Both the position numbers and the translations under genes were made by a program. A DNA stretch of 18,490 nucleotides, taken from NCBI GenBank assembly GCA_002427505.1, contig DIRJ01000037.1, positions 105,043 through 123,532 of the forward strand, given 5' to 3'. Shown in pieces: positions 7,856-16,242 of this stretch; position 1 is the stretch's first letter, and each line of letters begins with the position of its first letter. Source of the stretch: Mageeibacillus sp. UBA5439 (GTDB taxonomy: Bacteria > Bacillota > Clostridia > Saccharofermentanales > DTU023). Below the pieces are notes generated by a model. That model saw nothing but the letters and a program-made list of their open reading frames with translations. It was not told where the DNA came from and made no database searches.

Positions 7856-10800
7856 ATGAGCGCAAATCCGGATGCCAGCAGCCTTGAAGAAGGAATGGCG
7901 CGATACGCTGCAGACAATGATGAGGTAAATGCATCTTTGACAAAGCAAAAAGCTTCACACAGCCATTACAATTTTCTGGCTTTTCTGATTCCACTATTGA
8001 TTCTGGCTTTGGCTTATGCCACCCGCACGATATTTCCTTTTGGCGACAGACAAATACTGACTGTTGATTTATTTCATCAGTATGCACCTTTCATGGCTGC
8101 TTTACGCCGTACTTTACTCTCAGGTGAATCGATATTTTATACTTTTTCCGGTGGACTGGGAATGAACTTCTATTCGCTGATAGCGTACTATCTGGCCAGT
8201 CCTCTAAATATCTTGCTCTTAATCTTCCCGGAGTCATTTTTGTCTGAAGCAGTTTTTGTACTGACCTTAGTTAAAGTCGGACTCGCCGGCATGGCCTTTC
8301 ATCTCTTTTTGAAAGAAAACTTCCAGCGTCAGGGCGTTTTCAGCGTTATCTTTGGCAGTATGTATGCCTTATCTGCCTATGTGATGGCTTACTCCTGGAA
8401 TATCATGTGGCTGGATGCCCTGATTTTATTGCCACTGGTTCTTTGGGCCTTAATCCGCTTTTTCAAACAGGGAAAATTTGTTCTCTATGTTATTTTCCTT
8501 TTTCTGCTTTTAGTCAGCAATTATTACGTTGCCTTCTTTGCCTGCATTTTCATAGCATTGTATTTTCCTATACTGATGCTGCAGCATACTGAGGGCTGGA
8601 AGGGCAGCAGGCGGGCGAAAATAATTTTTAAGCTTGTTGCTGTGACTGCTATCGCAGTTGCGCTCAGTGCGGCACTTTTACTCCCTGTCCTCAAGTCGCT
8701 GCAGTATACCAGTGCCAGCGGCGACAAGTTCCCCCAGAAGATTGAGTTTACTGCCAATCCTCTGGCCTATCTGGCTCAGCACTTTATATTCTTACAACCG
8801 ACCATTCGCAGCGGCTACCCTAATCTTTATGCAGGAGTAAGCACGATTTTATTAATACCGGTCTTTTTCATGTCGGGCCGGATCCGACTACGCGAAAAAA
8901 TTATGCATGCCTTGCTCTTGCTGTTCCTCCTGCTTTCATTTGACTTGAATATTTTAAATTTTCTCTGGCATGGAATGCACTTTCCCAACCAGTTACCCTA
9001 TAGAAATTCTTTCGTATATATATTTCTTGTCTTAACCATGGCCTATGCAGCTCTCAGGTCTCTGCGTGACTTAAAATCAAAAGATGTGGTGCTGTTGGCA
9101 GTGCCTCTTATGCTTGCAGTACCAATAAGTGTCTTATTGCTGGACGACCTGGCAGACAGCCCTGCGACGCAATGGGCGACCATTGCCTTGCTCTTGCTTT
9201 ACGCTCTGTTATTTGCGGCTTTCGGCCATTCAGGCCTTCGTGAGAAAAAACAATCTAACAGGAGCAGTTCGAGGCGTTCCATACTTTCGATTTACTTAAT
9301 TCTGCTCATGATAGCTGAACTTCTGGCACACTCAATAGTCAGTGTGCATTTTGTCGATACAAATGAATACTATGGTTTGCGGGATGGTTACGCGGCCGGT
9401 AACAAGCCGGCAGCGATCAGGGCAGCTCTGGCAGATATTGAAAATAATTATCAGGATGGCCCATTTTATCGTCTGGAGATTAATAAACAAAAAAGCTCAA
9501 ATGATCCTGCTCTCTATGGCTACAATGGACTGAGCATGTTTGCTTCTACTTCTGCAAAAGCACCGGTGAGATTTTTTGAAAATATGGGTTACTACAGTAA
9601 TGGTATTAATAGTTATAAATATACCGGTTCGACTTTATTTCTGGACTCTCTCTTCGGCATCGAGTTTTTGCTGGCCAGAGACCCGATCAGTTATGAAGAC
9701 GCGCTCCGTGAAAAAATTCTGGACAACGGTGAGGTTCAGGTCTATCAGAATCCTTATGTTTTGCCCCTGGCCTTTGTGGCCAACAGCAGCGTTTTGACCT
9801 ATAGCTCCACAGACGCTCAAGTGTTCCGGAATCAAAATCGTCTGGCGCAGCACATCAATCCTGATCTTGAAAATATCTTTACGGAGTTGAAAGTAACAAA
9901 TCTGGATGCACCCCAGGGGACTGCATCCACGAGTGGAGATTCGCGTTTTAACTTCTACAAAACTTACCCTGAAGATAGTTATACCCTGCACCTGCATGCC
10001 CAAATCGATGAAGCTGCGACATATTATCTTTACGTGGACAGTAAAAAGAATGATATGGACGATGCTAATCTCACAGATCAGTCGGGACAGGTGATCAGTT
10101 TAAACCGCAGCGGGCTGACTGAGCTAGGTTTTCTGGGCATGGGTGAAGTAAATCTGGAACTGACTTTCAGTGCCTCTGCCGCAGACAGTGGTAGTATCGA
10201 ACTGCGCTTGGCGCGCTTAAACGAAGCAGAACTGAAAAAATTCTGTCTGGCGGGTAATAGCAGCGGTTTGAAGTTAAGCAGTTTCAGAAATGATTATATT
10301 AAGGGTAACTTTACTAGTCCCGAGAATGGCGTTCTCCTTTTATCCATACCCTATGATCCGGGCTGGACAATCCGGGTTGACGGCGAGATTCAAGATGTCC
10401 GTAAGCTGGACCAGGCACTGATGGCAGTTCCTGTCAGCGCCGGCGAACATAGTCTCACCATGCTGTTCCGGCCTGAAGGGCTGAGCGAAGGCATACTGAT
10501 ATCGGCTATTGCCTTAGCAGCATTTATTCTTGCTATTATAGGATCCGTGCTGGGGAGAAAAAGGCGGGAACAGACTGCTCCAGGTGAAATTATCGCCTCT
10601 GATAGATTCCTGGCCGGGCCTGATGAAGAAGATAAGCAGAACTTTGCTCAAAAGAGTGAGGCTGACTTAGCTGCAAGTGATGCAGCAGCGAATTCACCTG
10701 AGGAGCGGGACCAGCTGTTTGATGAAATATTGTCAGAGAATGCAGAGCAAGGCTGGAACAGAAAAAAAGATATAACTTTTGATAAAATGGAACAATATTC

Positions 10801-10912
10801 TAAACGGAGTTATCTTTATCCGGATACTACGGACGCATCTGACGGGGACAGTGTTTCCGCTGCTGCTGAAAGCGATGTGACTGATGGTTCTGAACAGACA
10901 AAGGATAATTGA
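7856..10912 (+). CDS. YfhO-family polytopic membrane protein (GT-C-like)
   Basis: Large membrane protein of 1018 residues. The N-terminal half, about 40-490, has many hydrophobic helices and the YfhO family motifs: an aspartate in the first outer loop (TVDLFHQYAPF), then YYLASPLNILLLIFP and later GYPNLYAGV. An extracytoplasmic domain, about 495-878, ends with YDPGWTIRVDG and GEHSLTMLFRPEG, typical of the family, followed by a last helix at about 879-900. Beyond it is a polar, acidic tail of about 117 residues. In Bacillus and Listeria, YfhO proteins are implicated in transferring sugar from a lipid carrier to lipoteichoic acid, with a CsbB-type partner; no such partner is seen here, so the substrate is unknown. 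GTG at 7853 and ATG at 7856 are adjacent; ATG 7856 is chosen because GGGAGGAG (7843-7850) is better spaced from it. The dCMP deaminase follows 8 bases after the stop. Confidence 0.88.
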   Translation: MSANPDASSLEEGMARYAADNDEVNASLTKQKASHSHYNFLAFLIPLLILALAYATRTIFPFGDRQILTVDLFHQYAPFMAALRRTLLSGESIFYTFSGGLGMNFYSLIAYYLASPLNILLLIFPESFLSEAVFVLTLVKVGLAGMAFHLFLKENFQRQGVFSVIFGSMYALSAYVMAYSWNIMWLDALILLPLVLWALIRFFKQGKFVLYVIFLFLLLVSNYYVAFFACIFIALYFPILMLQHTEGWKGSRRAKIIFKLVAVTAIAVALSAALLLPVLKSLQYTSASGDKFPQKIEFTANPLAYLAQHFIFLQPTIRSGYPNLYAGVSTILLIPVFFMSGRIRLREKIMHALLLLFLLLSFDLNILNFLWHGMHFPNQLPYRNSFVYIFLVLTMAYAALRSLRDLKSKDVVLLAVPLMLAVPISVLLLDDLADSPATQWATIALLLLYALLFAAFGHSGLREKKQSNRSSSRRSILSIYLILLMIAELLAHSIVSVHFVDTNEYYGLRDGYAAGNKPAAIRAALADIENNYQDGPFYRLEINKQKSSNDPALYGYNGLSMFASTSAKAPVRFFENMGYYSNGINSYKYTGSTLFLDSLFGIEFLLARDPISYEDALREKILDNGEVQVYQNPYVLPLAFVANSSVLTYSSTDAQVFRNQNRLAQHINPDLENIFTELKVTNLDAPQGTASTSGDSRFNFYKTYPEDSYTLHLHAQIDEAATYYLYVDSKKNDMDDANLTDQSGQVISLNRSGLTELGFLGMGEVNLELTFSASAADSGSIELRLARLNEAELKKFCLAGNSSGLKLSSFRNDYIKGNFTSPENGVLLLSIPYDPGWTIRVDGEIQDVRKLDQALMAVPVSAGEHSLTMLFRPEGLSEGILISAIALAAFILAIIGSVLGRKRREQTAPGEIIASDRFLAGPDEEDKQNFAQKSEADLAASDAAANSPEERDQLFDEILSENAEQGWNRKKDITFDKMEQYSKRSYLYPDTTDASDGDSVSAAAESDVTDGSEQTKDN

Positions 10913-10920
10913 GGAGGCTT

Positions 10921-11415
10921 ATGAAAAGACAAGATTACTTATCCTGGGATGAATATTTTATGGGTATTGCTTTGTTGTCAGCCAAGCGCAGCAAGGATCC
11001 CAGCACCCAAGTGGGAGCCTGTATTGTGTCGCAGCAAAACAGGATAGTCAGTGTCGGCTATAATGGCTTGCCTTTCGGCTGCAGTGATGATGTCTTTCCC
11101 TGGGCGCGCGAAGGAGAATTTCTTGACACCAAATATCCTTACGTCTGTCATGCGGAATTAAATGCCATCTTGAACAGCGCCGGCCAATCGATGCAGGGAT
11201 GCCATATCTACGTACCTTTGTTTCCCTGCAACGAATGCAGCAAGGCGATTATTCAGGTCGGTATTAAGGAAATTATTTATTTGTCAGATAAATATGCGGA
11301 AACTGATACAGTAAAAGCCTCTAAGAGAATGCTTGATGCGGCGGGCGTGAGCTATCGGGCTCTAAGTCAGGATGGATTTGAAGTCTGCCTTTCTTTTGAT
11401 CCGGAAAAAGTCTAG
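10921..11415 (+). CDS. Deoxycytidylate (dCMP) deaminase
   Basis: Zinc-dependent deaminase converting dCMP to dUMP, which feeds dTMP synthesis. The active site is H77-A-E79 (CHAELNAIL) and PCNEC with C103 and C106: the zinc ligands H77, C103 and C106 plus catalytic E79. The segment GYNGLPFGCSDDVFPW (46-61) and the whole layout look very like animal DCTD enzymes, including DTKYPYVCHAELNAI and LFPCNECSKAIIQVGIKEIIYLSDKY. It is 164 residues, normal for the short bacterial/eukaryotic form. A TTG at 10909 is in frame, but ATG at 10921 is preferred: GAGGAGG at 10911-10917 precedes it and it matches the family start. It lies 8 bases after yfhO, so the two are probably co-transcribed. Its TAG stop shares the bases CTAG with the opposing rluF stop. 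Confidence 0.93.
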   Translation: MKRQDYLSWDEYFMGIALLSAKRSKDPSTQVGACIVSQQNRIVSVGYNGLPFGCSDDVFPWAREGEFLDTKYPYVCHAELNAILNSAGQSMQGCHIYVPLFPCNECSKAIIQVGIKEIIYLSDKYAETDTVKASKRMLDAAGVSYRALSQDGFEVCLSFDPEKV

Positions 11416-12122
11416 GCTCCGTCTTCGAGAGCTTTTATGGCGGCGACTTCATTGTGACTAAGTTGACGCCAGGAGCCCTCCTCCAGCCCGGCTAATGTAA
11501 TATCCATAATGCGGATGCGCTGCAGGTCTGTAACTGTATAACCCAGGGCCTCACACATACGTCTGATTTGACGGTTGAGGCCCTGTTTAATTTCAATAAA
11601 AAACTCATGTTGATTAATGCGCTTTATTTCGGCAGGCAGAGTTACAGTATCCAGAATGGCGACACCGGTGCTCATCTTTTCTAAAAATTCGCCAGTGATT
11701 ACTTTATCGACTCTAACCCGATACTCCTTGGGCTGCTGATTGCGGGCATGTATCAGCGGGTTAACGATCTCACCGTCATTAGTAAGCAAAATCAGACCGC
11801 GGGAGTCACGGTCAAGTCGTCCTATGGTGAAAATTCTCTGTGGAAAATTTATGAAATCAATAATGTTAGCAGGCACTTTCGGATTGGCAGTACAGACAAT
11901 GCCGGCTGGTTTATTAAAAGCGATATAGACAAGATCTTCTGTAGCAGGAAGCTGTAAAGTCCGGCCTGCAATCTGAACCAGATCACCGGCTTCCACTGTT
12001 GCTCCCAGTTCCGCAGTTTTCCCGTTAATAGTTACTTTCCCGGCTTCGATCAATTTGTCGGCCTGGCGCCTGCTGCTGTAACCACTTGCGGAAATGTAAC
12101 GGTTAATGCGCATCGCTGTCAT
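11412..12122 (-). CDS. rluF: 23S rRNA pseudouridine synthase, RluF-like (RsuA/RluB family)
   Basis: Isomerises uridine to pseudouridine in rRNA. An N-terminal S4 RNA-binding domain (about 4-52, MRINRYISASGYSSRRQAD) is followed by the catalytic domain with GRLDRDSRGL; D104 is the expected catalytic aspartate. KEYRVRVDK and GLNRQIRRMCEALGY are family motifs. The match is closer to RluF (E. coli position 2604) than RluB: NIIDFINFPQRIFTIGRLD and the C-terminal RIRIMDITLAGLEEGSWRQL. The start at 12122 is chosen because GAAGGA (12128-12133) is spaced 5 bases from it; ATGs at 12128 and 12113 are alternatives. It overlaps the end of the histidine kinase by about 20 bases, implying coupled translation. 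The 236-residue length is a little shorter than E. coli RluF. RluB-type specificity cannot be excluded. Confidence 0.87.
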   Translation of the reverse strand: MTAMRINRYISASGYSSRRQADKLIEAGKVTINGKTAELGATVEAGDLVQIAGRTLQLPATEDLVYIAFNKPAGIVCTANPKVPANIIDFINFPQRIFTIGRLDRDSRGLILLTNDGEIVNPLIHARNQQPKEYRVRVDKVITGEFLEKMSTGVAILDTVTLPAEIKRINQHEFFIEIKQGLNRQIRRMCEALGYTVTDLQRIRIMDITLAGLEEGSWRQLSHNEVAAIKALEDGA

Positions 12123-13950
12123 AGACATCCTTCAGCTTATCCATTGATTGCAGTATCTCATCGGCATAGGGCAGGGTAACAGTGAAAACTGTTCCGGCAC
12201 CTTCTTCACTTTGTACGGTGATTTTCTGGCCCATCTGTGTTGCAATTTCATTAGCGATAGAAAGGCCGAGTCCCGTTCCTGGTTGGTTGTGAGCTTTGTC
12301 GACCTTGTAGAAACGGTCAAAGACGCGATCAATATCTTCCGGAGCTATACCTACTCCGTTATCAATAACGGAAATAGTGACAAAATATTCGTGGTCTGTG
12401 ATTTCGATTTTTACTGAACCGCCCTCCGGCGTAAATTTTATCGCATTATCTAAAAGAATGATGAAAATCTGCTCGCTGCGGTCTTCGTTGGTCCAGACCA
12501 GAGGCAGGTCGACACTTAAACCTTCCACCGATAGATCTATGTCGTGGTCAGAGGCAATTGGAATATAACGCAGGCTGAGACGGGTAATCAGAGAATAGAG
12601 ATTTACCGCTTCCATTTCGATCCCGACTGTGCCCGCCTGTATGCGTGATAACTCAAGCATGTCATTAATCAGGCGGGACAGACGCATAGTTTCGCGCAGC
12701 AGAATTTCATAATAACGTTGTTTTACATCTTCAGATTTCACCATGCCTTCAGCCAGAGGCTCCAGCAAAGCTCTCATAGAGGTGAGGGGAGTACGCAACT
12801 CGTGTGAAACGTTAGCCACATAATCCCGTCTGGTTTGCTCCAGACGCTCTGACTCGGTAATGTCCCGGAAAAGACCTACAGCACTTGTGACCACGTCCTG
12901 TTCTGAAAAAAGAGGTGTAATGGTGCTTGATATCTGGCGGTGATCCTTAGATATGACATAGGAAATGGTGGACCGGCTTTCAATCGCCTTGGTGAACTGC
13001 GTGTCCAGCCTGAGCATCTCAACAAAGCGCTGCGGCGTTCCGTACTCTTTATTAGCGGTATCCAGACCGAAGACCTCCCACAGCCGGTTATTATATGTGA
13101 TAATGTTCCCTTCCCGGTCAAGAGCAATAATTCCCTCTGCGATACCGTCAATTATTTGCTGCAGATTGCTGCTTTGATCCCGCAATTCCTGAAAGAGAAT
13201 TGATAGATTCTCGGATAGATAGTTAATGGAACGTGCCAGATCACCCATTTCTCCTTCAAGATCCTCATCAGCACGCTGGCTGAAATCTCCTTTGCTCATG
13301 TTTAAGGCAATCTGCCGAATCTCATCCAGAGGTCTGAATGAATGCCACACGGCAAAAACCACCGGAATTATCATAATTACCAGAACAATTACAGATGAAG
13401 TTATGAGAGCGAAATTGAGACTTTGAATACCTGCATTCATCTCTTCCATGGGCTGCAAAACAATTAAACTGCCGACTTTTCTGGAAGGGTCGTTTTTATC
13501 TTTCATAGCCAGGGAAAGAACAATAAAACGGCCTGCATTGGACGTCAGATTCTCTTCCGTCTGATGCAGGTCACCTTTACCGGACATCAGTCCGTTATGC
13601 TCACGGATTACTATGTCCATAATTTCCTGATTTACCGCTTCCAGATTTTCCGGCAGGGGAGAACTTATGATCAGTTCTCCTTCCTCATTGAGAACGAAAA
13701 GCCAGTTACCGAACAGCTCATAAGCCTGTAATACGGATTGAGCGAAGAATGGAGTTACGACACCTCCGGCAGCAGAAGGGGAGTGTTCGTAAAGCAGGCG
13801 TTCGGCCCGTGGCAGGATTTCAGCGACTTTTATGCGGGTGAAAACAGGCTGTGCGACAAAAGTATAAAAGATAATAGTCAGCACAGTCCACAGTATCACA
13901 GCTGCAATAAGCAGCGTGAAAAAACGACGCACCAGATAGCTGTTTTTCAT
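12103..13950 (-). CDS. Membrane sensor histidine kinase (HAMP-PAS-HisKA-HATPase)
   Basis: Sensor kinase of 615 residues, of the PhoR/WalK/ResE general layout. Transmembrane helix 1 is at about 10-33, an extracytoplasmic sensor at about 34-177, and helix 2 at about 178-202. A HAMP linker follows (about 203-255, with RPLDEI), then a PAS domain at about 260-365 (IIDGIAEGIIALDREGNIITYNN). The dimerisation domain has phospho-acceptor H383 (NVSHELRTPLTSM). The ATPase domain has N box LLDNAIKFTPEGG (N502), G1 box DNGVG (530-534), FDRFYK, and G2 box GTGLGLS (558-564). All catalytic motifs look intact. The ATG overlaps the response-regulator stop as ATGA (13947-13950), so the pair is translationally coupled. 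The signal is unknown; lack of the yycHI genes argues against this being the WalK locus. Confidence 0.94.
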   Translation of the reverse strand: MKNSYLVRRFFTLLIAAVILWTVLTIIFYTFVAQPVFTRIKVAEILPRAERLLYEHSPSAAGGVVTPFFAQSVLQAYELFGNWLFVLNEEGELIISSPLPENLEAVNQEIMDIVIREHNGLMSGKGDLHQTEENLTSNAGRFIVLSLAMKDKNDPSRKVGSLIVLQPMEEMNAGIQSLNFALITSSVIVLVIMIIPVVFAVWHSFRPLDEIRQIALNMSKGDFSQRADEDLEGEMGDLARSINYLSENLSILFQELRDQSSNLQQIIDGIAEGIIALDREGNIITYNNRLWEVFGLDTANKEYGTPQRFVEMLRLDTQFTKAIESRSTISYVISKDHRQISSTITPLFSEQDVVTSAVGLFRDITESERLEQTRRDYVANVSHELRTPLTSMRALLEPLAEGMVKSEDVKQRYYEILLRETMRLSRLINDMLELSRIQAGTVGIEMEAVNLYSLITRLSLRYIPIASDHDIDLSVEGLSVDLPLVWTNEDRSEQIFIILLDNAIKFTPEGGSVKIEITDHEYFVTISVIDNGVGIAPEDIDRVFDRFYKVDKAHNQPGTGLGLSIANEIATQMGQKITVQSEEGAGTVFTVTLPYADEILQSMDKLKDVYDSDAH

Positions 13951-14645
13951 GTTGTTGCTTCGAACTTATAGCCTACTCCGTACACTGTAATTAAGGCATA
14001 CTTGGGATTGTCTGTATCGATCTTCTGACGAATCCGCTTAATATGTGTGTCAACTGTACGGGTATCACCAAAATAATCATAGCCCCAGACCTGCGAAAGG
14101 ATTTGTTCGCGGCTCATAACCTGCCCCTGATGAGAAGCCAGCAGATAGAGGATTTCGACTTCTTTGGGTGTAAAGGCAACAATCTCATCATCGACCTTGA
14201 CCTGGTAATTATCCAGATTAATTTCCAAACCGTCGAAACGCAAAATAGATTGATTTTGATTACCCTGCTCTGCATCGTGAATCCGTCGGAAAACCACTTT
14301 TATCCGGGCGATGACTTCGCGCGGGCTAAAAGGTTTAACAATGTAGTCATCAGCTCCCAGTTCCAGGCCCAGCACACGGTCTATCTCTTCGCCTTTGGCA
14401 GTCAACATGATAATCGGCACATTACTGCTTTTACGAATACTGCGGCAGACATCAATGCCGGACATTTTCGGCATCATCAAATCCAATATGATCAAATCAG
14501 GCTTTTCTGTCTGAACCATGTTCAAAGCTTCTTCGCCGTCATAAGCGGAAACATGAGTGAAATTTTCAGCATCCAGATATAAACCAAGAGATTCGTGAAC
14601 AACGGGATCATCGTCAGCTATTAGTATATGTGGTGTTATTGACAT
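13947..14645 (-). CDS. OmpR/PhoB-family response regulator
   Basis: DNA-binding partner of the adjacent kinase, 232 residues. The receiver domain (about 5-118) has the acidic pocket D11-D13 (IADDDP), phospho-acceptor D55 (LIILDLMMPKMSG), T82 (MLTAK) and K104 (IVKPFSPRE). The C-terminal winged helix (about 132-230) contains FTPKEVEILYLL, VWGYDYFGDTRTVDTHIKRIRQKI and the wing VYGVGYKFE, all standard for the OmpR family. The ATG at 14645 has GAGGAGG a few bases upstream. An extended -10 promoter lies in the short gap after glpK. The target genes cannot be read from the window. Confidence 0.95.
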   Translation of the reverse strand: MSITPHILIADDDPVVHESLGLYLDAENFTHVSAYDGEEALNMVQTEKPDLIILDLMMPKMSGIDVCRSIRKSSNVPIIMLTAKGEEIDRVLGLELGADDYIVKPFSPREVIARIKVVFRRIHDAEQGNQNQSILRFDGLEINLDNYQVKVDDEIVAFTPKEVEILYLLASHQGQVMSREQILSQVWGYDYFGDTRTVDTHIKRIRQKIDTDNPKYALITVYGVGYKFEATT

Positions 14646-14669
14646 AAGGCCTCCTCTGTATTTTATTAA

Positions 14670-14678
14670 ATTATATCA
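14670..14678 (-). promoter_or_regulatory. Extended -10 promoter of the response regulator-kinase-rluF operon
   Basis: On the reverse strand TGATATAAT is a perfect TGn-TATAAT extended -10 element in the gap between glpK and the regulator. No good -35 is seen, as is usual with extended -10 promoters. Initiation near 14663 would leave a leader of about 18 bases carrying the GAGGAGG ribosome site. Read-through from glpK also remains possible, as no terminator separates them. Confidence 0.62.
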
Positions 14679-14681
14679 CGC

Positions 14682-16172
14682 TCAGACCGCTTCCGCCCAA
14701 CCCAGAGATCTCTTAACGGCCTCATGCCAGCTTTTTAATAAATCATCAGCTTCTGCTCGTGGCATCTGCACAAAAAAACTCTCTGTTTCGCCGGCTAATT
14801 CTGAAATTTGATCGGTGTCACTGAACCAGCCAACTGCCAGTCCTGCCAGATAATAGGCTCCCAGAGCAGTGGATTCGTGAATTAATGGCCGGTGCACTGT
14901 GAGACCAAGGATATCTGCCTGAAACTGCATCAGAAAATTGTTAGCTGCAGCGCCTCCGTCTACGTAGAGTTCCTTCAGCTTAATACCGCTGTCCTTTTCC
15001 ATGGCAGATACTAAATCATAGGTCTGATAGGCAATAGATTCCAAAGCAGCCCGGCTGATGTGTTCTTTTTGGCTGCCGCGCGTCAGTCCGATAATCAGAC
15101 CACGGGCAAATTGATCCCAGTGGGGGGCACCCAGACCGGTAAAAGCCGGCACAAAATAGACACCTCCATTATCTTCTGCCTTCATAGCCAGAAGCTCGGA
15201 CTCAGAACTGTTTTTGAAAAAATTCATTTCATCACGAAGCCACTGAATTACAGCACCGGCAACAAAAATACTGCCTTCCAATGCATAATTGACCTCGCCT
15301 TTAATGCCGGAAGCGATAGTAGTGACCAGGCCGTTTTCACTGCTGATCAGCTCGTGCCCGCTGTTCATCAGGAGAAAACAGCCGGTGCCATATGTGTTTT
15401 TAATCTGACCCGGCCGGAAGCAGCGCTGCCCGAAGAGGGCGGCCTGCTGATCGCCGGCGATAGCGGCAATAGGTACCCTGTGGCCCTGAATGTTGCAATA
15501 CCCGTAGATTTCGCTGCTGTTGCGCACGTCAGGCAGGCAGGAGGGCGGGATGTCAAAGATTTCCAGCAGCTTTTCGTCCCAGCACAAGTCCCTGATGTTG
15601 TAAAGCATGGTGCGTGAGGCATTAGTGTAATCAGTGACATGGGCTGCTCCATCTGTAAGCTGCCAGACCAGCCAGCTGTCTACGGTGCCGAAGAGAAGAT
15701 CTCCCGCAGAGGCAGCCGCACGAGCTTCGGGAATGTTATCCAGAATCCATTTAATTTTACTGGCAGAAAAATAAGCATCAGGGATAAGTCCGGTTGTTTC
15801 ACGTATGTAGTCGGAGTAACCAGCCTTTTTTATCTCTTCAATAATCTCAGCAGTACGGCGGCACTGCCAGACGATGGCATTGTAGACAGGCCGACCGCTC
15901 TTCCTGTTCCACATAATCGTCGTTTCACGCTGATTGGCGATGCCGATAGCTGCGATTTCCTCTGCTGCGATATCAGATTGAGCAATTACCTCATTCATAA
16001 CTGCAAACTGCGAAGAAAATATTTCCATAGGGTCCTGTTCAACCCAGGCAGCCTGCGGATAATACTGCGGAAACTCTTTCTGCGCGCTGGCTGTTATTTG
16101 TTGTTTCCGGTCAATCAACAAGGCTCTGGAGCTCGTAGTTCCCTGATCCAGTGCCAAAATATACTTAGTCAA
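14682..16172 (-). CDS. glpK: Glycerol kinase GlpK
   Basis: Phosphorylates glycerol with ATP to give sn-glycerol 3-phosphate, for catabolism or lipid synthesis. It belongs to the FGGY kinase family at 496 residues, the usual length. Key motifs: phosphate-binding LDQGTTSSR (8-16), substrate segment NQRETT (80-85), DAYFSASK (132-139), AGDQQAALFGQ (239-249) with catalytic-type D241, YGTGCF (261-266), and the late FTGLGAPHWD and DGGAAANNFLMQ segments. The start is TTG at 16172: it has AAGGAGG upstream at ideal spacing and gives MTKYILALDQGTTSSR, the exact family N-terminus. No glycerol facilitator or glycerol-3-phosphate dehydrogenase gene is nearby. The loop before VPIAAIAGDQQ reads NIQG, resembling E. 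coli GlpK, whereas enterococcal enzymes have an HPr-phosphorylated His there (alignment from memory). Confidence 0.96.
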   Translation of the reverse strand: MTKYILALDQGTTSSRALLIDRKQQITASAQKEFPQYYPQAAWVEQDPMEIFSSQFAVMNEVIAQSDIAAEEIAAIGIANQRETTIMWNRKSGRPVYNAIVWQCRRTAEIIEEIKKAGYSDYIRETTGLIPDAYFSASKIKWILDNIPEARAAASAGDLLFGTVDSWLVWQLTDGAAHVTDYTNASRTMLYNIRDLCWDEKLLEIFDIPPSCLPDVRNSSEIYGYCNIQGHRVPIAAIAGDQQAALFGQRCFRPGQIKNTYGTGCFLLMNSGHELISSENGLVTTIASGIKGEVNYALEGSIFVAGAVIQWLRDEMNFFKNSSESELLAMKAEDNGGVYFVPAFTGLGAPHWDQFARGLIIGLTRGSQKEHISRAALESIAYQTYDLVSAMEKDSGIKLKELYVDGGAAANNFLMQFQADILGLTVHRPLIHESTALGAYYLAGLAVGWFSDTDQISELAGETESFFVQMPRAEADDLLKSWHEAVKRSLGWAEAV

Positions 16173-16217
16173 ATCTGCCTCCTTTTTGTTTACGGTATTT
16201 TTTATCAGCTATACTTT

Positions 16218-16223
16218 ATTATA
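16218..16223 (-). promoter_or_regulatory. Candidate -10 box for glpK
   Basis: TATAAT on the reverse strand, about 46 bases before the glpK TTG. The -35 region at standard spacing (around 16241-16246, GCTTAT) is a poor match, so the promoter may need an activator or another feature. It lies 13 bases from the opposite-facing -10 box at 16237-16242. Confidence 0.45.
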
Positions 16224-16236
16224 CCTGTGACTTAGA

Positions 16237-16242
16237 TATAAT
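16237..16242 (+). promoter_or_regulatory. Candidate -10 box for the RluA-type synthase gene
   Basis: Perfect TATAAT about 42 bases before the ATG at 16284. The best -35 candidate (TTTATT at 16215-16220, 16-base spacing) matches only 3/6 and overlaps the glpK -10 box on the other strand. Confidence 0.45.

Noticed and set aside
14043..14582. Forward open frame of 179 residues within the response regulator
   Set aside because: Shadow of a well-conserved OmpR-type gene on the other strand; no ribosome site or family motif.
15639..16235. Forward open frame of 198 residues across glpK and its upstream region
   Set aside because: Most of it is antisense to conserved glycerol kinase codons and it has no plausible ribosome site.
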